Positions 44,472 through 52,788 of a DNA stretch of 64,000 nucleotides are shown here, piece after piece. Position 1 is the stretch's first letter, and each line of letters starts with the position of its first letter. The position numbers and the translations under genes are program-made. The stretch is from Maridesulfovibrio sp. GTDB lineage: Bacteria; Desulfobacterota; Desulfovibrionia; Desulfovibrionales; Desulfovibrionaceae. The stretch is from assembly GCF_963667685.1 (NCBI RefSeq), contig NZ_OY763931.1:1255501-1319500 (forward strand), read 5' to 3'. Under the pieces are notes generated by a model that searched no databases, was not told the origin of the DNA, and saw nothing but the letters and a program-made list of their open reading frames with translations.

Positions 44472-44544
44472 TTCGCCTCCGGCGGCTTAAACCCTTTTCC
44501 AAAAGGGTTTAAGAATCCCAAAACGTTTAATTACGCTTCGCGAC
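44472..44544. repeat. Intergenic repeat copy B
   Basis: Head TTCGCCTCCGGCGGC at 44472-44486, a perfect 12-bp hairpin (TTAAACCCTTTT/AAAAGGGTTTAA, 44487-44512, loop CC), then GAATCCCAAAACG and the tail TTAATTACGCTTCGCGACTG. It lies directly before dnaX. Confidence 0.8.
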
Positions 44545-44579
44545 TGTTTATCAACAAATGTGCATAGAACAGAAAAATA

Positions 44580-44610
44580 GTTTGGAGACCTGTGCTACAG
44601 GCCCCCAAAC
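44580..44610 (-). terminator. ilvE terminator
   Basis: On the minus strand, 14-bp arms GTTTGGGGGCCTGT/ACAGGTCTCCAAAC, with two G-T pairs and a three-base loop, are followed by ATTTTTCTG. It ends ilvE. Confidence 0.8.
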
Positions 44611-44620
44611 CGGATAGAAA

Positions 44621-45544
44621 CTAAATCTCGTAGTAATCAAGCCAGCTTTTGTAATCTTCGTTGCCGCCTTTAACGGCGTTGAAGTACTCTTTCTGGAGAA
44701 TTGTACCGATCGGACCGCGCTTGCCTTCACCGATTACTCGGTTGTCCACTTCGCAGATAGGAGTAACTTCAGCAGCAGTACCGCAGAAGAAAGCTTCATC
44801 AGCAATGTAGAGTTCGTCACGGGTGAAGAGCTGCTCGACAACTTGGTAACCGAGGTCGCTTGCAACCTTCATCAGACTGGCGCGGGTGATACCGGGCAGA
44901 ACGGAAGTAAGCGGAGTAGTCTTGATAACATTATTTTTGACAATAAAAATGTTCTCGCCGGTGGCTTCAGAAACAAAACCGGTGGTATCAAGCATGAGAG
45001 CTTCATCGTAGCCGTCCCGGACTGCCTCAACCTTGGCAAGAATAGAGTTGACGTAGTTACCGCAAGCTTTGGATTTGGTCATCATGGCATTTACATGATG
45101 GCGGTTGAAGGATGAAGTCTTAACACGGATACCCTTTTCGAGAGCTTCTTCACCGAGATAAGCCCCCCAAGGCCATGTTGCAATGCAGACACGGATAGGG
45201 TTTTTGCCGGGATGAACGCCCATAACACCGTCACCGATGAATACCAGCGGACGGATATAGCCTTCTTTGAGCCCATTAACCTTAAGGGTTTCAATAATCG
45301 CGTCGTGAATTTCTTCAACTGTGAAAGGAATTGTTATCCCGAGAATTTTTGCGGAATCAAAAAGGCGGAGCACGTGTTCACGAAGTCTGAAAACAGCGGA
45401 TTTACCGTCTACTGTTGCGTATGCGCGGATTCCTTCGAACACACCGGCACCGTAGTGCAGGGTGTGGGTCAGCACGTGAACCTGTGCATCATCCCAGTTA
45501 ACCAATTCACCGTCAAACCAGATTTTTTCTGCTTTTTGAACCAT
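44621..45544 (-). CDS. ilvE: Branched-chain amino acid aminotransferase
   Basis: The protein has 307 residues. It is a class IV (D-amino-acid-type fold) PLP enzyme that transaminates 2-oxo acids to valine, leucine and isoleucine with glutamate. The catalytic lysine is in [15 protein letters not shown] near residue 155; [16 protein letters not shown] near residue 30 and [15 protein letters not shown] near the end are family hallmarks. It completes the branched-chain set with ilvBNC 40 kb away. It is alone between a terminator and the CBM48 gene. ATG at 45544 follows GGGGGAA. Confidence 0.96.
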   Translation of the reverse strand: MVQKAEKIWFDGELVNWDDAQVHVLTHTLHYGAGVFEGIRAYATVDGKSAVFRLREHVLRLFDSAKILGITIPFTVEEIHDAIIETLKVNGLKEGYIRPLVFIGDGVMGVHPGKNPIRVCIATWPWGAYLGEEALEKGIRVKTSSFNRHHVNAMMTKSKACGNYVNSILAKVEAVRDGYDEALMLDTTGFVSEATGENIFIVKNNVIKTTPLTSVLPGITRASLMKVASDLGYQVVEQLFTRDELYIADEAFFCGTAAEVTPICEVDNRVIGEGKRGPIGTILQKEYFNAVKGGNEDYKSWLDYYEI

Positions 45545-45713
45545 TATTTCCCCCTAATTTTCGTCTATAAATATAGCATGCAAAGACCGTATAACGGCTC
45601 CGCAGGATTGCTTCAATGGACAATAGAATTAAAGAAGCTAAAAAAAAGAGGGTCCAAGGTCAAGAAAGAAGGATAAAATAGCAAAAATGCTACAGCAAAA
45701 AGTAGAAAAAGCA

Positions 45714-45752
45714 GAACGCGGGCGGAAGCATATGCACTCCGCCCGTTCTAAT
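45714..45752 (-). terminator. Terminator after CBM48 gene
   Basis: Arms GGGCGGA/TCCGCCC, extended by further pairs, with a ten-base loop, are followed on the minus strand by TTCTGCTTTTTCTACTTTTT. It ends the 102-residue protein gene. Confidence 0.7.
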
Positions 45753-45776
45753 ATTCAGATCATCACTGCTTTAAGA

Positions 45777-46085
45777 TTAAACGCTGACCACGGAATTCTC
45801 GCAATTTCCGTATGGAGTCTTCTCTGTCCGGTCCGGCTCAGTGTCGTTAAACCAGACGTCATTCCCGGCCAGATATCTGAACTGATAATCACGCCCTGTT
45901 TCAAGGTCCACGGTCACTGTATACTTGCCGCTTTTCAGCTTTTTCATTGGGATGGAACTTTGGTCCCAGTCATTGAAGTCGCCGACCAGAAAAATGGCTT
46001 CACCATTCTCTACCTGATTTTTTTCAACTTCAAACTTAACCTTGCATACGGGTCTGCTCTTGAGAAATTTTTTGGAAAGGGCCAC
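45777..46085 (-). CDS. Stand-alone CBM48/isoamylase-N-like protein
   Basis: The protein has 102 residues and is a single beta-sandwich of the CBM48/E-set type: FLVGDFNDWDQSSIPMKK and YQFRYLAGNDVWFNDTEPD are the glycogen-binding-domain signature, as in AMPK-beta and branching enzyme. It lacks any catalytic domain, so it may bind glycogen or regulate a partner. No glycogen gene is nearby. The start is GTG at 46085, with AGGAGG upstream. Confidence 0.8.
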   Translation of the reverse strand: MALSKKFLKSRPVCKVKFEVEKNQVENGEAIFLVGDFNDWDQSSIPMKKLKSGKYTVTVDLETGRDYQFRYLAGNDVWFNDTEPDRTEKTPYGNCENSVVSV

Positions 46086-46423
46086 CGAAGCCTCCTACTG
46101 GTTTCAAATTCATTAACGCCAGTGATAAATTTTATTCTGTTAATAATTAATCGTTATTTTTTTTTAATGTCAACATCATCATATAAAATTAATGCAAACG
46201 TCACCTCTTAATTTTGATTAAATATTCTCTAAAATAAGTTTTTGACCCTATTATAACATGCATAAAATCCTTAAATTCAGAATATAATTCTGTTTAAAGA
46301 ACTTAATCAAACTTTTTTTCTTAATAAATGTCGTCATAGACACAAATATTAGTTTTGACAGCTAAGTACACCGCGAGTACATATGTACCCTTCAAGTCTA
46401 TATTTTATTTAGGAGTAACGACC
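46086..46423. other. AT-rich divergent gap with aminotransferase promoter
   Basis: This 338-base gap carries no gene. On the plus strand TTGACA at 46355-46360 and TACATA at 46378-46383, 17 bases apart, form a candidate promoter. The palindrome GTACATATGTAC overlaps the -10 at 46377-46388. The rest is A/T rich. Confidence 0.5.
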
Positions 46424-47599
46424 ATGGACAAATTTCCAAGAGTTCACCGGCTGCCCCCCTACGTGTTTGCCAAGGTGAACGAACTGAAAATGCAGCTGCG
46501 CCACGACGGTGAGGATATCATCGACCTTGGCATGGGGAATCCAGACATCCCCACCCCGCAACACATTGTAGACAAGCTGGTAGAGGCGTCGCAGAAGCCC
46601 GCCAACCATCGCTACAGCGCGTCAAGGGGAATCAAGGGTCTCCGCAGAGAAATGGCGCTTTGGTATAAGAAAAGATATGGCGTTGAACTGGATTATGATC
46701 AGGAAGTGGTCGTTACCATGGGCGCCAAAGAGGGGCTGGCGCACCTGGCGCTGGTTATGCTTTCACCGGGGGACGTTGTTTTTGCACCGGACCCGTCTTA
46801 TCCTATTCATCCTTATGCAAGTATCATTGCAGGGGCGGACGTACGCCGCATTCCTATCGGAGCAAACAGAGATTTCTTCGAAGACCTCGAACTGGCCATG
46901 CGCCAGACCTGGCCTAAGCCGAAACTGCTGATCATCAACTATCCGCACAACCCCACCGGGGTAACAGCGGAAATTCCTTTCTTTGAAAAAATTGTTGACT
47001 TTGCTAAGGAAAACGACCTGCTGGTAATCCACGATCTCGCCTACGCCGATTTCACATTCGACGGCTACAAAGCGCCCAGCTTCCTTCAGGCACGTGGAGC
47101 TAAAGACGTCGGGGTAGAATTTTTCTCCCTATCCAAAAGCTATTCAATGCCCGGATGGCGAGTCGGATTCTGCTGCGGTAACCGCGAGATGGTTCAGGCG
47201 CTGACCCGTATTAAAAGCTATCTGGACTACGGTCTTTTTCAGCCGATCCAGATTGCCGCATGCCATGCCCTTTCCGGACCGCAGGAATGTGTCCGTGAGA
47301 TTATGGACATCTATCAGGACCGCCGCGATGCTCTTTGCGAAGGTTTGCAACGTATCGGCTGGGATGTAACTCCCCCCAAAGCCACGCAGTTTGTTTGGGC
47401 CCCGATCCCGGAACAGTTCAAGGAGCTAGGCTCGGTGGAATTCTCCAAACTGCTGCTGAGAGAATGCAAAGTTGCAGTTGCGCCCGGCCTTGGTTTCGGA
47501 CACTATGGAGATGACCATGTTCGCATGGCCCTTGTTGAAAACAGACAACGGATCAATCAGGCCGTACGCGGCATGAAAGACCTTTTCTCAAAAGGGTAA
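46424..47599 (+). CDS. Alanine-type (AlaC-like) aminotransferase
   Basis: The protein has 391 residues, class I PLP fold. [20 protein letters not shown] and the PLP lysine in [17 protein letters not shown] near residue 235 are clear. The N-terminus [17 protein letters not shown] is that of AlaC/YfdZ glutamate-pyruvate aminotransferases, and LL-diaminopimelate aminotransferase is the main alternative. ATG at 46424 with AGGAG at 46411 is preferred over the 46355 frame start. It is followed by a strong terminator before hom. Confidence 0.88.
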   Translation: MDKFPRVHRLPPYVFAKVNELKMQLRHDGEDIIDLGMGNPDIPTPQHIVDKLVEASQKPANHRYSASRGIKGLRREMALWYKKRYGVELDYDQEVVVTMGAKEGLAHLALVMLSPGDVVFAPDPSYPIHPYASIIAGADVRRIPIGANRDFFEDLELAMRQTWPKPKLLIINYPHNPTGVTAEIPFFEKIVDFAKENDLLVIHDLAYADFTFDGYKAPSFLQARGAKDVGVEFFSLSKSYSMPGWRVGFCCGNREMVQALTRIKSYLDYGLFQPIQIAACHALSGPQECVREIMDIYQDRRDALCEGLQRIGWDVTPPKATQFVWAPIPEQFKELGSVEFSKLLLRECKVAVAPGLGFGHYGDDHVRMALVENRQRINQAVRGMKDLFSKG

Positions 47600-47618
47600 A
47601 AGATAACTATTCAAATTT

Positions 47619-47657
47619 CTAACAGGCTGCGCTATAACGCAGCCTGTTAGTTTTTTT
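47619..47657 (+). terminator. Terminator between aminotransferase and hom
   Basis: Arms CTAACAGGCTGCG/CGCAGCCTGTTAG, loop of six, followed by seven T residues. hom starts 30 bases later, so it needs its own promoter or readthrough. Confidence 0.9.
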
Positions 47658-47687
47658 GAACCCAGTGAAATGAATTAAGAGGTTTTA

Positions 47688-48977
47688 ATGCAGACTGTTA
47701 AGCTTGCCATCGCCGGATTCGGCACTGTCGGAACCGGACTCGCCCGGATTTTAGAAGAAAATAAAGATGTAATCCTCGCCCGCTGCGGTAAAAAATTTGA
47801 GATTACATCCGTTCTGGTCCGTGACGTGAACAAAAAAAGAGATTTCCTGCCCGGACCTGAAGTAAAATTTACTGCCGATCCCGACGAATTCGCAACCAGC
47901 CCTGATATTGACATCGTCGTTGAACTCATGGGCGGTATTACCGTAGCCAAGGAAATCGTCATTAAAGCTCTGGAAGCAGGCAAGCATGTAGTAACGGCCA
48001 ACAAGCATCTTCTGGCTGAACACGGCATTGAACTTTTCGAAATAGCGGCAAAAAACAAAGTCGGTCTATACTATGAATCAAGTGTTGCCGGCGGTATTCC
48101 CATCATCCAGGCCATCAAAGAATCTCTGGCTGGAAACCGCATCAAATCCATCGTCGGCATCCTCAACGGTACAGCCAACTACATACTTTCCGAGATGTCT
48201 ACCAGCAACCTTGAGTTCGATACAGCCCTTGCGCAAGCCACTGAGCTTGGCTACGCTGAAGCAGATCCTACTTTTGATATTGAAGGCATCGACGCCGCGC
48301 ACAAAGTCTGTGTATTGACCCGTATAGCTTACGGCAAGGATTACCCTCTTTCCGAACTCCCTGTTGAAGGTATCTCCAAAATCGAAAGACAGGATATCTG
48401 CTTTGCCCGTGAATTCGGGTACCGTGTTAAACTTATCGGTGCTGTGCGCGATGTTGGCGGCAAACTTGAAGCTGGAGTATTCCCGGCACTGGTCAAGTAC
48501 ACCCTGCTGCTGGCCCGCGTTGGCGGCAACTATAATGCCGTTCGCGTTGAAGGCAACGCAGTCGGTCCCGCATTTTTTCACGGTCAGGGAGCTGGCTCAC
48601 TGCCTACTGGAAGCGCAGTTCTGGCTGACATCATGGCTCTTGCGAAAACCGACAGCCCCGACAACACCGGTTTCTGCAACGCGCCTATCGAAAAAGCAGA
48701 CATCCTCGCACCGGAACTTGCTACCTCCGAATACTATTTCCGCTTTACTGTACAGGATAAAGCCGGGGTTATGGCAGCATTGTCCAAATGCCTTGCCGAA
48801 CATAACATTTCCATTGCTCAGGCTGTCCAGAAGGGCAATCCGGAAGATAAAGACATCCCAGTGGTATTCACCACCCATAAAGCAAGTAACAAGGATGTGA
48901 AAGCCGCCATTGAGGAGATCGACAAAATGTCTTTCATAACTAAACCGACCATGTCCATGCGGATTTTGAAAGGATAA
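47688..48977 (+). CDS. hom: Homoserine dehydrogenase
   Basis: The protein has 429 residues. It reduces aspartate semialdehyde to homoserine in threonine and methionine synthesis. The N-terminal NAD(P) site is IAGFGTVGTGLARIL, the catalytic domain includes VVTANKHLLAEHG, SSVAGGIPIIQAI and GILNGTANYILSEM, and a C-terminal ACT domain (about 350-429) follows, with VQDKAGVMAALSKCLAEHNI. The ACT domain suggests threonine feedback. It is nine bases from the mutase-like gene. Confidence 0.96.
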   Translation: MQTVKLAIAGFGTVGTGLARILEENKDVILARCGKKFEITSVLVRDVNKKRDFLPGPEVKFTADPDEFATSPDIDIVVELMGGITVAKEIVIKALEAGKHVVTANKHLLAEHGIELFEIAAKNKVGLYYESSVAGGIPIIQAIKESLAGNRIKSIVGILNGTANYILSEMSTSNLEFDTALAQATELGYAEADPTFDIEGIDAAHKVCVLTRIAYGKDYPLSELPVEGISKIERQDICFAREFGYRVKLIGAVRDVGGKLEAGVFPALVKYTLLLARVGGNYNAVRVEGNAVGPAFFHGQGAGSLPTGSAVLADIMALAKTDSPDNTGFCNAPIEKADILAPELATSEYYFRFTVQDKAGVMAALSKCLAEHNISIAQAVQKGNPEDKDIPVVFTTHKASNKDVKAAIEEIDKMSFITKPTMSMRILKG

Positions 48978-48986
48978 TCTACAGCC

Positions 48987-50168
48987 ATGAAACTTCTTTT
49001 TCTTATTGCGGACGGAATGGGCGGCTGGCCTATTGATGAGCTGGGAAACAAAACCACCCTTGCCGCTGCTAATACACCGAACATGGATATGCTGGCCGGT
49101 AAAGGGTTGATCGGAACCTGCCGGACCGTACCCAAAGGCATGGCCCCCGGTTCCGATGTTGCCAATATGTCTCTGCTGGGGTTTGATCCAGCTGCATATC
49201 ATACCGGGCGCGGTCCCATTGAAGCGGCAGCGCAGGGTCTTAAACTCGGCCCTGATGATCTGGTCTGGCGTATGAATCTGGTTAACCTTTCCGAATTATC
49301 TGAAAGCGGAACCATGTACGACTATTCCTCAGGACATATCGGCACTGAACAATCTGTGCCTCTGGTCGAAAAACTTCAAGCCGAGCTGGGCAACGACGAA
49401 TTTACTTTCTATCCCGGCATTCAGTACCGGCACCTGCTGGTGCAGAAAGACGGTGCAAAAAAAATGGAAGCGGGACTGAACATCCGCCCACCTCACGATC
49501 TGACCGACAAACCCATAGACGCGGACATACGCGAATACGCCAAAAGAGCCGGGCTTGATAAGCTGATACGAGATGCGGCCGAAATTCTTGCCGAAAGCGG
49601 TACCAAGGCCGTATCCATTTGGCCGTGGGGACAGGGGCGTCCCCTGAATCTGCCTCCTTTCGATAAAAAGTTCGGCATGAAAGGAGCAGTCATTTCCGCT
49701 GTTGACCTGATCAAGGGTCTGGGTAATGCTTCCGGCATGGAAGTTATCGATGTAGAAGGTGCCACCGGACTGGTGGATACCAACTACGAAGGTAAAGTTG
49801 AAGCTGCGCTTAAATTTCTGGAATACGGAGACTTCGTCTACGTTCATCTTGAAGGACCGGACGAGTCCGGCCATATGGGCAGCGTAGAGGATAAAGTAAA
49901 ATCTATTGAACGCTTTGACTCACGCATTGTCGGTCCCCTGCTGGACAAATACCCTCTGGATCAGGCCAATTATGTGATAACCTGCGACCATTACACTCCT
50001 ATTGAAACACGCACCCACGATGAAACTCCTGTTCCCTTCATCATGACCTCACCGCGCCTTATCGCTTCCGGTGAGACCTCATTTACTGAAGAAACAGCGG
50101 ACCGTTCCGGAATCATCATTCCAGATGGGCACAAATTCATGCAGTGGGTTCTCAAGAAGACCAGATAA
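48987..50168 (+). CDS. Phosphoglycerate-mutase-like protein, probable homoserine kinase
   Basis: The protein has 393 residues, alkaline-phosphatase superfamily, cofactor-independent mutase type (apgM). Metal-site motifs are LIADGMGGWPIDELG near the start, VANMSLLGFDPAAYHTGRGP near residue 55, YVHLEGPDESGHMG near residue 285 and CDHYTPIETRTHDETP near residue 333. This subfamily often lies beside hom and has been proposed as an alternative homoserine kinase. Here it follows hom directly. No classical thrB is in the window. The 2,3-PG mutase activity remains possible. Confidence 0.85.
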   Translation: MKLLFLIADGMGGWPIDELGNKTTLAAANTPNMDMLAGKGLIGTCRTVPKGMAPGSDVANMSLLGFDPAAYHTGRGPIEAAAQGLKLGPDDLVWRMNLVNLSELSESGTMYDYSSGHIGTEQSVPLVEKLQAELGNDEFTFYPGIQYRHLLVQKDGAKKMEAGLNIRPPHDLTDKPIDADIREYAKRAGLDKLIRDAAEILAESGTKAVSIWPWGQGRPLNLPPFDKKFGMKGAVISAVDLIKGLGNASGMEVIDVEGATGLVDTNYEGKVEAALKFLEYGDFVYVHLEGPDESGHMGSVEDKVKSIERFDSRIVGPLLDKYPLDQANYVITCDHYTPIETRTHDETPVPFIMTSPRLIASGETSFTEETADRSGIIIPDGHKFMQWVLKKTR

Positions 50169-50578
50169 TGAATACTGAATTCCCTAGCCCGCACTCATGG
50201 TTGGAACATAGCGTTTCCTACGGCGAAACCGATGCCATGGGTGTAGTTTACTACGCAGAATATCTGCATTTTTTCGAGCGGTCACGCTCGCTTTTCATTC
50301 GTGAACGGGGCATGAGCTATGCCGAAGTCGAAGAACGCGGTATCTACCTCCCCGTTCGTGAGGCCAACTGCCGCTACCGTATCCCGGCCCATTACGATGA
50401 CCTACTCAATATTCAGGTCGGCATCAGTGAATGGAGACGTGCTTCTATAAAGTTCATTTACAACATCTATAAAAATGAACGGAACACACTCGTTGCTACA
50501 GGATTCACTGAGCACGCCTGCATCAACAAAGAGGGTCGTCCTGTTCGCGTACCAGAATGGTTGCGTGAAATATTCTAG
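50168..50578 (+). CDS. YbgC/FadM-like acyl-CoA thioesterase
   Basis: The protein has 136 residues and a hot-dog fold. The 4-hydroxybenzoyl-CoA thioesterase-like motif VSYGETDAMGVVYYAEYLHF carries the Asp/Tyr region, with ERSRSLFIRERG following. It hydrolyses acyl-CoA or acyl-ACP thioesters. ATG at 50168 overlaps the last base of the mutase stop, so translation is coupled; a GTG start at 50144 would add eight residues. No functional link with homoserine is evident. Confidence 0.88.
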   Translation: MNTEFPSPHSWLEHSVSYGETDAMGVVYYAEYLHFFERSRSLFIRERGMSYAEVEERGIYLPVREANCRYRIPAHYDDLLNIQVGISEWRRASIKFIYNIYKNERNTLVATGFTEHACINKEGRPVRVPEWLREIF

Positions 50579-50647
50579 TAATCTTTAATCCCCGCTCGAG
50601 ACTCTCGTCATTTTTCCTGACATCAGATTCCCGTGAGAGGAAATATA

Positions 50648-50675
50648 CAGGGTGTGAATAAATGTTCACACCCTG
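50648..50675 (+). terminator. Hairpin between thioesterase and amidohydrolase
   Basis: Arms CAGGGTGTGAA/TTCACACCCTG with a six-base loop and no following T tract. It is either a weak terminator of the hom unit or a leader structure of the next gene (start 30 bases on). Confidence 0.45.
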
Positions 50676-50704
50676 ATTCACTAATTTCAAACACGGACTT
50701 GCCA

Positions 50705-51490
50705 ATGTATTACGACGTTCATACTCATGCATTTCATCCGAAAATTGCGGATAAAGTAATCAATCAACTCCACGATCACTACGGTATCACTGCAGTAGGC
50801 AACGGACACCCGGATGACCTGCTCAACCGGGCGACAAAAGCCGGGCTGGACCGGGTAATTATCCATACTGCCGCGACATCACATGATCAGGTCATACCGG
50901 CGAATAACTGGTCCATTGAACTGGCTAAATCGGACGAGCGCATCGTTACCTTTGGAACTATGCACCCTGATTATGATGACCCGGAGAAAGAATTTGCGCG
51001 GCTGGAGCGTAACGGAATCAAGGGCCTGAAATTTCATCCTGATTTTCAAGGCTTTTTCATGGATGACCGCAAATTCTACAACATCATGGAAATGGTCCAG
51101 GATCGCTTTATCTGCATGTTTCACATCGGTGACAAACTGCCACCAGAAAAAAACCCCTCATGCCCTTTAAAGCTCAAAAAGCTACTCCATAACTTTCCGC
51201 GTCTGAAAGCCATCGGAGCGCATATGGGCGGGCTGTATCACTGGAAAATGGTCGCTGAAGAATTAGCCGGAATGGATGTTTACTTTGACACATCCAGCTG
51301 CCTGCCATTCATGGATAAAGCTGTTCTCCATGAAATCGTTAACAAGCATCCGCGGGAACGTATTCTGTTCGGCAGCGACTACCCGCTTTTTGATCCGCAG
51401 GATTCGATGAAAGAACTTCAACACTCGCTGAAACTCAAAGACAGCGAACTGGAACTACACATGAGTGCGGTAGAACAGCTGCTTGATTAA
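50705..51490 (+). CDS. TIM-barrel amidohydrolase (TatD/ACMSD-like)
   Basis: The protein has 261 residues. The metal motif DVHTHAFHP starts the chain at 50705, with later AHMGG and ILFGSDYPLFDP that carry the other histidine/aspartate ligands. Related to the amidohydrolase_2 family (decarboxylases and hydrolases). No substrate is evident. The upstream site is weak, and the reading from 50633 would begin inside the upstream hairpin region, so I prefer 50705. Confidence 0.82.
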   Translation: MYYDVHTHAFHPKIADKVINQLHDHYGITAVGNGHPDDLLNRATKAGLDRVIIHTAATSHDQVIPANNWSIELAKSDERIVTFGTMHPDYDDPEKEFARLERNGIKGLKFHPDFQGFFMDDRKFYNIMEMVQDRFICMFHIGDKLPPEKNPSCPLKLKKLLHNFPRLKAIGAHMGGLYHWKMVAEELAGMDVYFDTSSCLPFMDKAVLHEIVNKHPRERILFGSDYPLFDPQDSMKELQHSLKLKDSELELHMSAVEQLLD

Positions 51491-51514
51491 GGCACTGCCA
51501 ACCACATCTGACCA

Positions 51515-51548
51515 AAAAACGCACAAGGAAATCCCTGTGCGTTTTTTT
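51515..51548 (+). terminator. Bidirectional terminator
   Basis: Arms AACGCACA/TGTGCGTT with A and T runs outside, convergent between the amidohydrolase and the DUF2867 gene. Effective in both directions. Confidence 0.85.
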
Positions 51549-52050
51549 ATTCTGCCGCATACTTACCCATACAATAAACCACTAAGTGGCTGAACGGCCT
51601 AATCAGGTTAAAATAAACAGGACCCAGCCAATTCTTATAGCGAACGATTGTAAAGACGTGATAAAGATGCTGGCCGTTTTCATCTGAATCGGAAATAACA
51701 CCGAGATATGCTGTGAGGTGATTATCCTCAACTTCGCCAATCCAGAACCTATCCGCTTCGAAATCAACTGAATAAAAAAAATCCACCTGCCCGCCACGAT
51801 TGAAGTCATAATCTGAGACTTTAAGACTGTGATTAATGAGTTCATCATGCTTGAGCCCCATAATTCCTGCCAAAAATCCTCTGATTGTGTACAGTAATGT
51901 CAGCCACACAGGTTTATAAGACATTAAACGGACCAGAAAATCTTCCATATCACGACGACTGTCAAAGGGATGGCAATAAACATGATCTGCATCAGCACTA
52001 TATTTATGCAGTTCAGGAACAGTTTCTATGATTGCTGCTGGATTGGTCAT
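51547..52050 (-). CDS. DUF2867-type protein
   Basis: The protein has 167 residues. FYSVDFEADRFWIGEVEDNH, then LTAYLGV, and YKNWLGPVYFNLIRPFSHLV match the DUF2867 core, a START-like fold often attached to short-chain dehydrogenases. It binds small hydrophobic ligands in related proteins; the function here is unknown. It follows the TetR regulator by 34 bases on the same strand, and so is the probable target of that regulator. Confidence 0.78.
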   Translation of the reverse strand: MTNPAAIIETVPELHKYSADADHVYCHPFDSRRDMEDFLVRLMSYKPVWLTLLYTIRGFLAGIMGLKHDELINHSLKVSDYDFNRGGQVDFFYSVDFEADRFWIGEVEDNHLTAYLGVISDSDENGQHLYHVFTIVRYKNWLGPVYFNLIRPFSHLVVYCMGKYAAE

Positions 52051-52084
52051 TGATTAATCCTCCCGGCTTCAATTCCTTTAATTA

Positions 52085-52636
52085 TTAAGCATGAAATCTG
52101 TACAACTCATGCATCATGATTTTAAGAATACACATATGTTCTTCTTCTGAAATATTTGCGCCCATCATGCGAACACCCAAAAACATTGAGTAGCTGATTT
52201 TAGAAAGCAGGGCTGCACGCTCCATATCGCCGCTTACCTCTGCAAAAATAGAATGCAAATATTCAATTCGCATACTGTCTACCCGTTCAATAAACTTCTG
52301 TGCGAACGGATCACGTAAAGCCCACGCCCTAATGCTGGTCTCAGTTCCTGAAGGCAACTTGTGTGAACTCTCAACTACAAGATTGAAGCGCTCAATTGCG
52401 TCAGCACCCTTATCCGCAGCTTCTATGCTGGCAAGCGTACCTCCTTCTACCCAATGTTCGAGCATACGCTCCAGAAACTCCGCCCTGTTTTTAAAATGAT
52501 GATAAAAAGACCCCTTGGTCACCCCAAGCTTGCGGCAAAGATTATCAATGGTCAGCTGCTGCACACTCTCGGTCTCCAGCAGTTTCAATGCCGCATCCAA
52601 TAAATCTTCCGCTGAATTCCGTGCTTCTTTCTTCAC
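52085..52636 (-). CDS. TetR/AcrR family repressor
   Basis: The protein has 183 residues. The N-terminal helix-turn-helix is LTIDNLCRKLGVTKGSFYHH, then FKNRAEFL, the TetR signature. The C-terminal ligand domain is helical. The start is GTG at 52636; GAGGG lies ten bases upstream. A 19-bp palindrome sits 31 bases before the start, so it very probably represses itself and the DUF2867 gene. Inducer unknown. Confidence 0.92.
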   Translation of the reverse strand: MKKEARNSAEDLLDAALKLLETESVQQLTIDNLCRKLGVTKGSFYHHFKNRAEFLERMLEHWVEGGTLASIEAADKGADAIERFNLVVESSHKLPSGTETSIRAWALRDPFAQKFIERVDSMRIEYLHSIFAEVSGDMERAALLSKISYSMFLGVRMMGANISEEEHMCILKIMMHELYRFHA

Positions 52637-52666
52637 TTACATTGCACCCTCTTCTCTAATTATTAG

Positions 52667-52685
52667 ATACCATACCGTATGGTAT
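52667..52685. promoter_or_regulatory. TetR operator
   Basis: A 19-base palindrome, ATACCATAC-C-GTATGGTAT, with perfect arms. On the minus strand a TTGACA (52713-52718) lies upstream, so the operator covers the start region of the TetR gene transcript. Binding would block that promoter. Confidence 0.8.
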
Positions 52686-52724
52686 GTATAAATTAGATAA
52701 AAAATAATACATTGTCAAGAATAC

Positions 52725-52760
52725 AAAAAAGAGCCGCCTGCGGGCAACCACAGACGGCTC
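52725..52760 (-). terminator. Cytochrome c3 terminator
   Basis: On the minus strand, 13-bp arms GAGCCGTCTGTGG/CCGCAGGCGGCTC with two G-T pairs and a four-base loop are followed by six T residues. It ends the cytochrome gene at 52789. Confidence 0.85.
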
Positions 52761-52788
52761 TTCCAACCTCGAAGTGATGAAATACTTT

